The translations under genes and the position numbers were made by a program. Shown here in pieces: positions 28,310 to 36,231 of a stretch of 64,000 bases of DNA. Under the pieces are notes generated by a model. It made no database searches, was not told the origin of the DNA, and saw only the letters and a list, made by a program, of their open reading frames with translations. Position 1 is the first letter of the stretch, and every line of letters begins with the position of its first letter. Origin of the DNA: Leisingera sp. S132 (GTDB lineage Bacteria > Pseudomonadota > Alphaproteobacteria > Rhodobacterales > Rhodobacteraceae); contig NZ_CP083553.1 in assembly GCF_025144465.1 (NCBI RefSeq), positions 268,501-332,500 on the forward strand, in the 5' to 3' direction.

Positions 28310-28324
28310 GGTCTGTTTTTGTTC
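28310..28324. promoter_or_regulatory. Candidate LexA site upstream of uvrB
   Basis: GGTC-TGTTTTT-GTTC differs by one base from the direct repeat GTTC-N7-GTTC bound by Rhodobacter LexA. It lies 34 bp upstream of the uvrB start, where an operator would overlap the promoter. Confidence 0.4.
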
Positions 28325-28363
28325 CGGTGCAAGGGGGCGGGGGGTGCAATCCGGAATATGGTG

Positions 28364-28813
28364 TCAGATTTTGCCGGCAGACGCGGGGCGCAGGAGCTTT
28401 CCCAGCAGTTCTGACAGCCGCCGCGCCTCACCCCGGCTGAAATGCGGGGTGACGGCTTGCTGCATGGTGTCCGAGTAAACCGTCCATATCTGCGCGCGGG
28501 TCCTGGCGCCCTCGGGAGTGATCAGCAGCACCTGTCCGCGGCCGTCACCGCTGCAGTCCTGCCGGGTGAGGTATCCGGCCCTGGCCAGCCGGTCCGCCAG
28601 CCGGGAGACGCCGTATTGCGGCAACAGCAGTTTTTCCTGCAGCTCGTAAGGGCGCAAGCCCGCATCGCCTGCGCATTCCAGCTCCCACAGCAGGTCGTAC
28701 CAGTCGAGGCCGGGCAGGTCTGCCTGCTTCAGCGCAGCCTCCACCAAAGCCAGAATGGATTTATGGGCGCGGGCGAGCGGCAGCCAGACGGCAAAGGGAT
28801 CGGGTTGGGTCAT
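28364..28813 (-). CDS. MarR family transcriptional regulator
   Basis: Winged-helix repressor of 149 residues. The DNA-recognition part reads LRPYELQEKLLLPQYGVSRLADRLARAGYLTRQ, followed by the wing DCSGDGRGQVLLITPEG. It is divergent from a glutathione S-transferase gene, and two 12-bp palindromes in the 86-bp spacer are natural operators. This arrangement suggests an electrophile- or phenolic-responsive repressor of itself and the GST. Confidence 0.88.
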   Translation of the reverse strand: MTQPDPFAVWLPLARAHKSILALVEAALKQADLPGLDWYDLLWELECAGDAGLRPYELQEKLLLPQYGVSRLADRLARAGYLTRQDCSGDGRGQVLLITPEGARTRAQIWTVYSDTMQQAVTPHFSRGEARRLSELLGKLLRPASAGKI

Positions 28814-28826
28814 GGCGGAAATTTAA

Positions 28827-28883
28827 ATGCAAGTGCATTGACATTCAAGAGCGGCTGCTCATGTAATATACATGCAATTGCAT
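28827..28883. promoter_or_regulatory. MarR operator pair
   Basis: ATGCAAGTGCAT (28827-28838) and the perfect palindrome ATGCAATTGCAT (28872-28883) have identical half-sites (ATGCAA), with centres 45 bp apart. One lies next to the MarR start and the other next to the GST ribosome site, so one repressor could close both promoters. Confidence 0.75.
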
Positions 28884-28899
28884 CTAAATGGAGGAACCC

Positions 28900-29586
28900 A
28901 TGAGCGACCTGCATCTGATCAGCCACCACCTGTGCCCCTATGTGCAACGGGCGGTGATTGTGCTGAGCGAGAAATCCATTCCGCACCGGCGCACCTATAT
29001 CGACCTTGCGGACAAACCGGGCTGGTTCCGGGCGTTGTCGCCGACGGGCCGGGTGCCGCTGCTGGAGACCGGCGGGCGGGTGCTGTTTGAAAGCCAGGTG
29101 ATTGCGGAATACCTGGATGAGACCACGCCTGGCTCGTTGCATCCCGAGGACCCGCTGGAGCGGGCGCGGCACCGGGCCTGGATTGAATTCGGCTCGGACA
29201 CGCTGGCGGCCATCGGCAAGCTGTACAATGCGCCGGACGAGACGGCGTTCGACGCCGCCGCGGACACCCTGCGCGAACGGCTGGAGCGGATCGCGCCGGA
29301 GGTGGCAGGGGTGTTCTTTGCGGGAACTGGGTTTCACATGGTGGACGGGGTCTGGGGCACCATCTTCCGGTATTTCGACACCTTTGATGCCATCGGGGAT
29401 TTTGGGCTGATGCCCGCGCAGGGCCGGTTGGCGGACTGGCGCGCGGCAGTTGCGGCCCGGCCGTCGGTGCGGCAGGCACCTCCGGAGGGTTACCCGGAGA
29501 GGCTGATGGATTTCCTGGCCGCGCGGCAATCATATCTGGGAGCATTAGCGCGCACAGCCTGTGGCGGCGCTGCAAACCCCGGATAA
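28900..29586 (+). CDS. Glutathione S-transferase family protein
   Basis: Cytosolic GST of 228 residues. The N-terminal thioredoxin fold starts [22 protein letters not shown], with Cys in the position used by Omega/Beta-like classes, and includes the cis-Pro glutathione-binding segment [25 protein letters not shown]. The C-terminal helical domain follows. The start at 28900 is set by GGAGGAAC 6-12 bp upstream; the ATG at 28888 contains this ribosome site. It is controlled in all likelihood by the divergent MarR protein. Confidence 0.9.
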   Translation: MSDLHLISHHLCPYVQRAVIVLSEKSIPHRRTYIDLADKPGWFRALSPTGRVPLLETGGRVLFESQVIAEYLDETTPGSLHPEDPLERARHRAWIEFGSDTLAAIGKLYNAPDETAFDAAADTLRERLERIAPEVAGVFFAGTGFHMVDGVWGTIFRYFDTFDAIGDFGLMPAQGRLADWRAAVAARPSVRQAPPEGYPERLMDFLAARQSYLGALARTACGGAANPG

Positions 29587-29671
29587 CCCTGTTCAAAATG
29601 CCACCTTGCCGCAGGCCCGCATCCGGCGCATAAAAGCGCTGGATTTGAGACTCAGGAGCGGGAGACAGCCC

Positions 29672-29983
29672 ATGCAAGCGCGGATTTACCGGCCGGCACG
29701 CAACGCCATGACATCCGGCATGGCCAAGACGCGGAAATGGGTGCTGGAGTTTGCGCCGGCCTCGGCCCGGGAAGTGGATCCGCTGATGGGCTGGACCTCC
29801 TCCTCCGACACCCAGGCGCAGGTGAAGTTGCGGTTCGACAGCAAGGAGGCCGCGGTTGAATATGCCGAAGATCACGGCATCGATGCGGTGGTTGTCGAAC
29901 CCAAGGTGCGCAAGGCCAACATCCGCGCAGGCGGTTACGGCGAAAACTTCGCCACCAGCCGCCGCGGTCCCTGGACCCACTGA
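29672..29983 (+). CDS. NDUFS4-like complex I accessory subunit
   Basis: Peripheral subunit of NADH:ubiquinone oxidoreductase found in alphaproteobacteria and mitochondria, 103 residues. The ETC_C1_NDUFA4/NDUFS4 pattern is [51 protein letters not shown] and the C-terminal [19 protein letters not shown] 29672 has GGGAGA about 10 bp upstream. The 3' end is conserved in the family, and the transposon end begins 9 bp after its stop codon, so this gene may serve as the recognised attachment site. Confidence 0.92.
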   Translation: MQARIYRPARNAMTSGMAKTRKWVLEFAPASAREVDPLMGWTSSSDTQAQVKLRFDSKEAAVEYAEDHGIDAVVVEPKVRKANIRAGGYGENFATSRRGPWTH

Positions 29984-29992
29984 GTTTGTGTG

Positions 29993-30038
29993 TGTAAATC
30001 TTGATCGAGTTCCCACCGTTTCGGCACGAGTTCTCACC
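29993..30038 (+). repeat. Tn7-like left end with two TnsB-type sites
   Basis: The terminus TGTAAATC is followed by TTGATCGAGTTCCCACC (30001-30017) and GGCACGAGTTCTCACC (30023-30038). These are inverted copies of the GGTGGGAACTCGTGCC words at the right end, here 22 bp apart, which is a helical-repeat spacing expected for transposase-binding sites. Confidence 0.75.
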
Positions 30039-30053
30039 AGGATCTACATATAG

Positions 30054-30074
30054 GGCGCCCGGCGGGCGCCTTTT
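30054..30074. terminator. Rho-independent terminator
   Basis: GGCGCCC (30054-30060) and GGGCGCC (30064-30070) enclose a GGC loop and are followed by TTTT. ATATAG and CTATAT extend the symmetry on both sides. It lies 70 bp after the NDUFS4-like stop and may originally have been that gene's terminator. Confidence 0.75.
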
Positions 30075-30817
30075 CTATATCTGGGTTGGGGCATTGAGGC
30101 CGAGGCCGAATGCATTGCGGAAACAGAGCACAGGCTCTTTCGTTTTGCTGTGCCTGCATATTCGGGGGCCAGGTAGCTTCATGCACGGCGATGGGGGCAG
30201 CCGCCGCTTTCTGCAACAGTGAAAAGATAGAGTTTCACATCAGCCTGCTCCAAGACGGCAGTCAGTCCAAACTTGCCGTTAAGTTGACATGCTTGGCGCC
30301 GATCGCTGCATGTGCGAGCTTTTTCAAGCCTTCCAGCGCAAGCGGACCTTCAGCAGGGCGCAAGCACTTGTTCTTATACCGCCAGCTGGAACAGGGTCAG
30401 CAAAGCGCAGGAAGCGGGCTTTGCAAAGTCTCGGGGGCTGGCAGTCGGGCGGCGATCCCATGCTGCATGAGCGATGGCAGGAACAGACCTTCGCCGCACG
30501 TGCAGCCGCTAACCATCATCGAACGAACGGGAGGCGGACAAACCCGACATTGGAATTTTGGCCATTGCTGACGCAGCATCCATTCGCGCACGCAGCGCGC
30601 CCATGGTTGCGATGCAGCGCATGTCGTCGAAGCGGTCGTTCGCGGGTGTCGATTTGACCCGAACCGAGACCGCACGTTCGCCGCAGCCCTCGCCGACAAT
30701 CCAGACGCGGGACAAGGCGGTCATGCCTGTTGGGTGATCTGGCTGGAGGGATGCGAATACTCGACATATGAAATGCTGTAAGAAAATACCCTCTCCAAAT
30801 CGGTTTCGGCAAAGACT
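30075..30817. other. Intergenic stretch inside the left end
   Basis: About 740 bp with no supported gene. Open frames here have atypical composition and no ribosome sites. No clear RNA gene, origin or repeat was recognised. Confidence 0.45.
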
Positions 30818-30880
30818 GGCTCTGTTGCGCAAATCCCGTGTAGGATTCATCTCATGAATCCAGCGTGGTAGCTGAGATGT

Positions 30881-31854
30881 ATGAGCAGACCTACACCCCC
30901 GTCCTACAAGACCAGGAACTGGCCAGCCTACAATGAAGCGCTCAAGCGCCGGGGCTCGCTGACGATCTGGTTCGACCCCGATATGAGCTGGGAGGCCGCG
31001 CCGACTGGCAGACGTGGCCGGCAGCAGACCTGCAGCGATGCCGCCATCCAGACCTGCCTTTCCATGAAGGTGTTGTTCGGCATGGCGCTCCGGCAGACGA
31101 CCGGCTTCGTAGAGAGCCTGCTGCGGCTGGTTGGCCTCGACTGGACGGTGCCCGACTTCAGCACCCTGTCCCGGCGCCAGAAGACCCTGGCTGTGAACAT
31201 TCCGTATCGCGGCTCCAAGGGGCCGCTGCACCTGCTGATCCCCTCTCGTGACATCACTGCGTGATGCACTGCCGGGCAGCGGACAGCACAGGTATCAAGG
31301 TCGAGGGCGAAGGCGAGTGGCACGCCCGCAAGCATGGTGGACCCAAACGGCGCGTCTGGCGCAAGATCCATCTTGGGATCGACGAGGAAACACTGGAGGT
31401 TCGCGCAGTCGAGGTCACCGGGAGCCACATTGGCGATGCACCGGTTTTACCCGACCTGCTCAACCAGATCCCGGCGGACCAGCAGATCGGCAGTGTCACG
31501 GCTGACGGCGCCTACGATACAGGAAAATGCCACGACGCCATTGCTGACCGTGGCGCCCACGCCGTCATCCCGCCACGCAAGAACGCAAAGCCATGGAAGG
31601 CCATCACCGCCGGAGCCGTGGCGCGAAACGAGGCCCTGCGCGCGGCGAAATACCTGGGCCGCGCGCTCTGGCGACGATGGAGCGGATACCACCGCCGAAG
31701 CCGCGTCGAGACGAAGATGCACTGTGTGAAGTTGCTGGGGCAGCGCCTTATGGCGCGGGACTTTGACCGTCAGGTCGCGGAACTCCAGGTCCGCATCGCC
31801 GTCCTGAACGGATACACCGCGCTCGGCAAACCTGTCACGGACGCTGTGGGATAA
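30881..31854 (+). pseudogene. IS5-family transposase with 41-bp insert
   Basis: The frame is normal from MSRPTPPSYKTRNWPAYNEA to GPLHLLI. The catalytic DSTGIK should follow, but a 41-bp insert adds PSRDITA and a stop at 31264. The rest of the protein (DSTGIKVEGEGEWHARKHGG to YTALGKPVTDAVG) continues intact in a second frame. The insert lies exactly before the codon of the first catalytic aspartate. Except for this insert the gene looks complete. Confidence 0.9.
31241..31281 (-). repeat. 41-bp hairpin insert (family A/B)
   Basis: Insert between CTGATC and GACAGC. On the minus strand it begins CGCTGCCCGGCAG, contains CATCAC-GCA-GTGATG, and ends GAGAGGG. The ends and the GCA loop are shared with the insert at 20796-20833. 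The stem is different but also self-complementary. Confidence 0.8.
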
Positions 31855-31951
31855 GTCCGTCCGGGGAAAGGGGAACCTCGGCCATCACCCGATTTGCGCA
31901 ACAGAGTCGTTTCGGAGCATCAACTCACTATTAGTCGTTTTGCAATCGATC

Positions 31952-32113
31952 CCTCATGGCTCGAGACTTCGAGCGCCAGATCGCTGAGCCCAGGTGCGTA
32001 TCGCCGTGCTGAACGGATACACGGCACTTGGCCTACCAGTTACGCGGCCCGTAGAGTAAGTCCGTTCCGGGAAAGGGCAAGGCCGACCCTCAACAGATTT
32101 GCGCAACAAGGCC
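31952..32113 (+). mobile_element. IS5-family 3'-end relic
   Basis: About 160 bp encode degraded pieces of the transposase C-terminus (MARDFERQ, VRIAVLNGYTALG) and finish with an IS903-type terminus GATTTGCGCAACAAGGCC (32096-32113). It adjoins copy 2 and shows an earlier insertion of a related element in the same spot. Confidence 0.75.
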
Positions 32114-32180
32114 GACCTAGACCCTATAGGCGACACACCTTGCGTACAGAGTTCAGGATACCGACCGTATCGGATAGCCT

Positions 32181-32549
32181 TCAAACAAGAATTTCTTCTT
32201 TGAGGCTTTCGATAAAGCCGACGACGTCGTTGAATTCCTTCTCAGGCAGATTGAATGCTTTCAAGGTCGCCTTCAGATGTCCAACAAAGACAGTCCAGTC
32301 AGCCTCGGAAATTCCCATTCCTTTGTGTGCGCGAACCATGCCGCGGCCAGTATAGTACATTGGCCCGCCGGAAACATTCGCCAGAAAATCAACCAGCAAC
32401 TGTTTTTCCCGTGCAATTCCATCTGCACCACGATTTTGCCAGAAGCGCCCGAGTAACTCGTCAGCTTGCAGCCGAGGAAGCAGGTTGTCGACAACCGCAC
32501 GTATCGCATCATAGCCACCGAGGCGCGTGTAGAGTGTTCCGTCGCTCAT
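32181..32549 (-). CDS. Group I truncated haemoglobin
   Basis: Small haem protein of about 122 residues of the 2-over-2 globin class, which bind O2 or NO and often protect against reactive nitrogen or oxygen species. Family landmarks are TLYTRLGGYDAIRAVVDNLLPRL, the helix-E/F region GGPMYYTGRGMVRAHKGMGIS with the proximal histidine, and DWTVFVGHLKATLKAFN. ATG 32549 is preferred because GGAGACC lies 5 bp upstream; the ATG at 32561 contains that site. Two CTATC-N4-GATAG operators lie 55-125 bp upstream, placing it in the TetR regulon. Confidence 0.88.
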   Translation of the reverse strand: MSDGTLYTRLGGYDAIRAVVDNLLPRLQADELLGRFWQNRGADGIAREKQLLVDFLANVSGGPMYYTGRGMVRAHKGMGISEADWTVFVGHLKATLKAFNLPEKEFNDVVGFIESLKEEILV

Positions 32550-32603
32550 CTTGGTCTCCATATTCGTTTAGTTTCGATTGCCAGCTGAGGGTTTCGCCCG
32601 TGA

Positions 32604-32674
32604 CTATCTATCGATAGGTTGCATGATAGCCGCAAAGACCCCCGGCTTGTCAACGTCTATCTATCAATCGATAG
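32604..32674. promoter_or_regulatory. Two TetR-type operators upstream of globin
   Basis: CTATCTATCGATAG (32604-32617) and CTATCAATCGATAG (32661-32674) share CTATC-N4-GATAG, with starts 57 bp apart. The same motif precedes the DJ-1 genes and the TetR gene. Confidence 0.7.
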
Positions 32675-32894
32675 GTATACAGCGCCCGGGACTTTGAAAA
32701 GTAGGGGAAGAACCATGGCATAGTAGAGCAATCCTGCGCTGCGTTCGAATACCTGCAGCCGCCTCTCCGGCAGAATCGGGAAGATCAGCTGCCTATCCGA
32801 TGCCGGCCTTGATCTGAAGCTGGTTCGACGTCGGAACAGGGTACTTTCTGGCAGCCGGGCGCATTGACATCTTCCAAGCAGCCTACATATTAAT

Positions 32895-32908
32895 CTACCT
32901 AACGATAG
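32895..32908 (+). promoter_or_regulatory. TetR-type operator upstream of Tat DJ-1 gene
   Basis: CTACCTAACGATAG matches CTAYC-N4-GATAG and lies 27 bp before the ATG of the secreted DJ-1 protein, overlapping the expected promoter or leader. Confidence 0.65.
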
Positions 32909-32934
32909 ATAGTATTCACTTTGGAGCTTAAGCT

Positions 32935-33759
32935 ATGAAACTCTCTACTACACGCCGGACCTTCCTGGGTTCCGCAACTGCCGCGGCAGGCCTTGTCTTG
33001 ATGAATTCATTTGCGCTGGCATCGGACAGCGCAAATTCCAGACAGGGCCGCGAGGTCATAACAGGTAACAAGCAAAAGCGTGTTCTGCTCGTGATGTCAT
33101 CGGTCGATCAAATGGGGATAAGCGGCAAACAGACAGGAACCTGGTTCACCGAGCTTGCCGCCCCCTACTACATCCTGACCGAAGCTGGTTACGAGGTTGT
33201 TTTCGCGTCGCCTAAAGGCGGTGAAGCCCCGATTGACCTGCTCAGCATGAAGGAGCCTTTTACCACCGAGCACACCGGGCGCTTCCTCAAGGACCCGGTT
33301 GCTATGTTTGCGGCGCGAAACACCATAAAGCTGCGTGAAATCAACTATGACACTTTCGACGCGGTGTTTTTCCCCGGCGGTTACGGTCTTCTTTGGGATC
33401 TGGCCTCGGATTCCTATGTCGTCAAGATGATCCGGGACTTCTACGAGACCAACCGGCCTGTTGCGATGGTTTGCCACGCGCCGGCTTTGCTCCGGGACGT
33501 CAAAACGTCAGACGGCAAGTATTTGGTCGACGGTGTCAGCTTGACGGGTTTCAAAAACGCCGAAGACACAGAGATCGAGCTGCTGCATCACCTGCTGTTC
33601 TCACTTGAGGACGAACTAAAGGGCCGTGGTGCAAATTACATCAGCAAGGCAAACTGGGAAGCAAATGTCGTTGTTGATGGCATGCTGATGACCGGCCAAA
33701 GCCCCGCCTCGGCTCCGCCGCTGGCTGAAGCTCTGCGCGACCACATGGCAACTTCCTGA
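32935..33759 (+). CDS. DJ-1/PfpI family protein with Tat signal
   Basis: 274-residue DJ-1/PfpI superfamily protein, probably exported folded. The N-terminus MKLSTTRRTFLGSATAAAG has the twin-arginine pattern and a hydrophobic stretch ending ALASDS. The mature part (from about residue 43) is over 80 percent identical by eye to the cytoplasmic paralogue at 37962. The nucleophile elbow is MVCHAPALLRD (Cys about 180), and the residues around EIELLHHLLFSLEDEL suggest the Hsp31-like branch (glyoxalase III or protein deglycase activity). GGAG lies 10 bp before ATG 32935. The upstream operator places it under TetR control. Confidence 0.88.
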   Translation: MKLSTTRRTFLGSATAAAGLVLMNSFALASDSANSRQGREVITGNKQKRVLLVMSSVDQMGISGKQTGTWFTELAAPYYILTEAGYEVVFASPKGGEAPIDLLSMKEPFTTEHTGRFLKDPVAMFAARNTIKLREINYDTFDAVFFPGGYGLLWDLASDSYVVKMIRDFYETNRPVAMVCHAPALLRDVKTSDGKYLVDGVSLTGFKNAEDTEIELLHHLLFSLEDELKGRGANYISKANWEANVVVDGMLMTGQSPASAPPLAEALRDHMATS

Positions 33760-34467
33760 TTATCCATTGAGAGAGCCGCAGCGGAAATATTGCCTCGGCT
33801 CTCCGATGTGGGAACACAGGCGGAACCTAACTGTAATGCTGACCTTGCACCCACCCCTGGGTCACATGCCTGATGTTTCTCATCCTTCAAAGCCACTAAG
33901 CTGCAGGTTGCCCCAATCGGATTGAGGAGACCAAACGGCGTTACATTTCCAGTTGGGATGTGTGGCCGATTTTTTGGGGCGATGGCAGGAGTCCTCGCGT
34001 TTTGCTGCGCGGCAGCGATGGAGAAAACTTGTTCCTGGCTATTCCTTGAACCCAAAACTGGGGCCAGAACTGTTGCCGTGGGACGGGAACAGTAGATTGC
34101 AGTGAACCGGTATTCGGGCGGGGGCAGCGGATCACCGGACCTGTCAGGCCGCCGGGCTTACGCTCCGTTTTTTGCGATATCAGACGGCCTGCGGCCTGTT
34201 GTTAACTGTCTTGCCGGTAGCCTCAGCAGACTTGGCTGCCGCAGGATCGTTTTGCTGCCGTGGACCGCTGGCAGAGCTCCTTACTGCAAAAGCCAGCCGC
34301 ACCAGAGACAAGGCGCAAGCCGGTTGAGCGTCTCTGGAGCGACGAAGAGCCAGGATCCGCGGCATTTCAAGAGCAGCAGGCGCCTCTACCGCAAGCACCA
34401 TTAATACTTCCGGCCCCTGGGGCGAAGCTGCAGATGCTGAAAAGCCAAGATGAGCATGCCCAAGAGG
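33760..34467. other. Intergenic stretch between DJ-1 and amine oxidase
   Basis: About 700 bp with no supported gene, lying between convergent genes. The frames have poor composition and no ribosome sites. It looks like degraded DNA. Confidence 0.45.
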
Positions 34468-35553
34468 TCAGCCATCAGCTTCCATCGATAGCACTGCAGT
34501 TTTTGCAGTTTGTTCTGCAGCTTCCAGTGCGCCTTCAAGGAACCCGCCGAACCCGCGTGCGGTCTCGGTTGAACAGAAATGCATGCCGTGCGCCGCTAGG
34601 CTTCTGAGACTTGAAGGCAAGCCGTAGCTGGGATGGTATCCTGATGGCACGCGGTCCTGAGCTCGCGCGATTTCCGGGACCGCCGCCCAGTCCTGCAGAA
34701 CCAGATCAAGGGGGTGCGCCATTTTGGGGCCAAACATCGCTGTGAGCTGGGCCAGGGCCTGGTCCATCATGTCATCCCGCTGCGCTGCGCGCGCCTCCGC
34801 AGAGACGCCGACAAAACCGAACAGCGCATAAGGCCCGCCTTCCATCGCGGAGGCATCGTGGATTTCGGCCATGGGACCACGGTGGCTCATCGCATCGCCC
34901 GAGAGACCGGCATTGCGCCAATGAGGCTGATCATAGACGGCGAGGATCTTGGCCTGGCCGGCCATCCAAGTCGGGACATTCTTCAAGGACCGGCTTTGAG
35001 CTTCATCAAGCGCCGGCTCAAAGCTGACGGTATCCGCAATGACCCGGGGCGGGATGGCCAGCATGATTTTCTTGGCTTTCACGGTCAAAGATGCGCCATT
35101 CTGATCAAGATGCGCCGTGATGCTGCCAGGGGAATGCTGAACGGTTTCAAGCCTGGCTTGCGTCAGGATACGCCCTGCATCCAGTGATCCGGCCAGCGCA
35201 CTGATTAAGGCCCCCATGCCGCCGGCAAGCCGGTAGGACCCTTCCATGGACGCAAAGCCGCGCGCCCGCTGGACCGCGCCGGACCGGTCCTGATACATCT
35301 GATCGCCGGTTGAATACTGCGGGAAGACCGGGATATCGAAACGCCGCGCCAGGGCCGCCATACGCGGCTGGCCGGGCCAGAACCAGGCCGGGCCAAGGTC
35401 GAATTTTCCACCCGACAGCTCTTTGGTCAGGATGCGCCCGCCGAGGCGGTCCTGCGCCTCGACCAGAAGGAAATCTGCGCCCTTGCGCGTCAGGTGGTCT
35501 GCGAGGGCGAGGCCGGACAGGCCGCCGCCCACGATGAGAATGTCCGTTTGCAT
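34468..35553 (-). CDS. FAD-dependent amine oxidase
   Basis: Flavin monoamine oxidase family enzyme of 361 residues. The N-terminal dinucleotide motif is DILIVGGGLSGLALADHL, followed by the FAD-contacting LVEAQDRLGGRI. The C-terminal FAD segment is HFCSTETARGFGGFLEGALEA. It is rather short for the family (usually about 450). It is the last gene of a five-gene minus-strand operon (DJ-1, MBL, cupin, SDR, oxidase), with TGATG overlap with the SDR stop. Substrate unknown; a role in handling reactive amines or aldehydes is inferred from context. Confidence 0.85.
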   Translation of the reverse strand: MQTDILIVGGGLSGLALADHLTRKGADFLLVEAQDRLGGRILTKELSGGKFDLGPAWFWPGQPRMAALARRFDIPVFPQYSTGDQMYQDRSGAVQRARGFASMEGSYRLAGGMGALISALAGSLDAGRILTQARLETVQHSPGSITAHLDQNGASLTVKAKKIMLAIPPRVIADTVSFEPALDEAQSRSLKNVPTWMAGQAKILAVYDQPHWRNAGLSGDAMSHRGPMAEIHDASAMEGGPYALFGFVGVSAEARAAQRDDMMDQALAQLTAMFGPKMAHPLDLVLQDWAAVPEIARAQDRVPSGYHPSYGLPSSLRSLAAHGMHFCSTETARGFGGFLEGALEAAEQTAKTAVLSMEADG

Positions 35554-36227
35554 CAGAATGCCTCCCCCATGGGTCTGAGATCCAGTTCGTGGGTCCAGGT
35601 GGATTTTGGCTGGCGGGCGAGCGCGAGATAGGTCTCTGCGATGTCTTCCGGTTGCATCATCCGTGACGGATCCATGCTGTGCAGATCCCGGCTGGCCTCT
35701 GTATCGACGATCCCGTCCAGGATCACATGCACGACATGGACGCCCTTGGGCCCATATTCCCGGGCCAGAGACTGGGTCAACGCCCGCAAGGCCGCCTTGG
35801 CTGAAGCGAAGGCTGCAAAGTTCCTGCCGCCGCGCAGGCTCGCAGTGGCACCGGAGACGATGAACGTTCCGCCGCCGGTCCCGGCCATTGCAGGCAATAC
35901 ACTGCGCGCCAGATTGACAGCGGATAAGACCATCGCGCGCCAGGTTGCCTCGAATTCGTCATTGCTCGTGTCCTCGAATGGCGAAATGACAAGTTTTGCC
36001 GTGTTGTGAACCACAAGCTTGGGCGCGCCATGGGTGCAGATCATGTCCCTTAGCTTGGACCTGCTTCGGCGCGGATCGGTCAGATCAACAGCAAGTGTGG
36101 ATCCTGCGCCTTGCGGCACCGTGCGGTTCAGGCCAAAGGCCGAATACCCGTTCCGGCCAAAGGAGGAAACCAGTGCCTGTCCAAGCCCGGGACCGGCACC
36201 AGCGACGATTGCAAGAGGTTTGGCCAT
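35553..36227 (-). CDS. Short-chain dehydrogenase/reductase
   Basis: SDR of 224 residues from ATG 36227, which has AAAGGA 7-12 bp upstream. The cofactor motif is a variant of TGxxxGxG, seen as VAGAGPGLGQALVSSFGRNG. VVHNTAK replaces the usual NNAG. Catalytic Ser is in FIVSGATASLRG. The usual YxxxK appears as FAAFASAKAAL, with Phe in place of the Tyr, so activity may be altered. It overlaps the oxidase gene by 1 bp and follows the cupin gene after 4 bp. It may reduce aldehydes or ketones in the same stress pathway. Confidence 0.85.
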   Translation of the reverse strand: MAKPLAIVAGAGPGLGQALVSSFGRNGYSAFGLNRTVPQGAGSTLAVDLTDPRRSRSKLRDMICTHGAPKLVVHNTAKLVISPFEDTSNDEFEATWRAMVLSAVNLARSVLPAMAGTGGGTFIVSGATASLRGGRNFAAFASAKAALRALTQSLAREYGPKGVHVVHVILDGIVDTEASRDLHSMDPSRMMQPEDIAETYLALARQPKSTWTHELDLRPMGEAF

Positions 36228-36231
36228 AGTC

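Larger units (their letters stand above)
30818..31908 (+). mobile_element. IS5-family element, IS903 group (copy 2)
   Basis: The left terminus GGCTCTGTTGCGCAAATC at 30818 and the right terminus GATTTGCGCAACAGAGTC ending at 31908 form an inverted repeat. Length is 1091 bp, about 41 bp more than copy 1 because of an insert in the transposase. The 9-bp flanks (GCAAAGACT and GTTTCGGAG) do not match. Confidence 0.85.

Noticed and set aside
29984-30120. Search for a tRNA gene as the attachment site of the large element
   Set aside because: No tRNA cloverleaf or conserved TTCGANTC arm is visible next to either end.
30001-30222. A small frame overlapping the transposon left end
   Set aside because: It runs across the TnsB-type sites and the terminator, so it is not a likely gene.
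31235-31290. Idea that the 41-bp insert is translationally bypassed like T4 gene 60
   Set aside because: The take-off and landing codons do not match (ATC against GCG), and the element is in opposite orientation to its relative in the IS3 gene, so one RNA mechanism cannot explain both.
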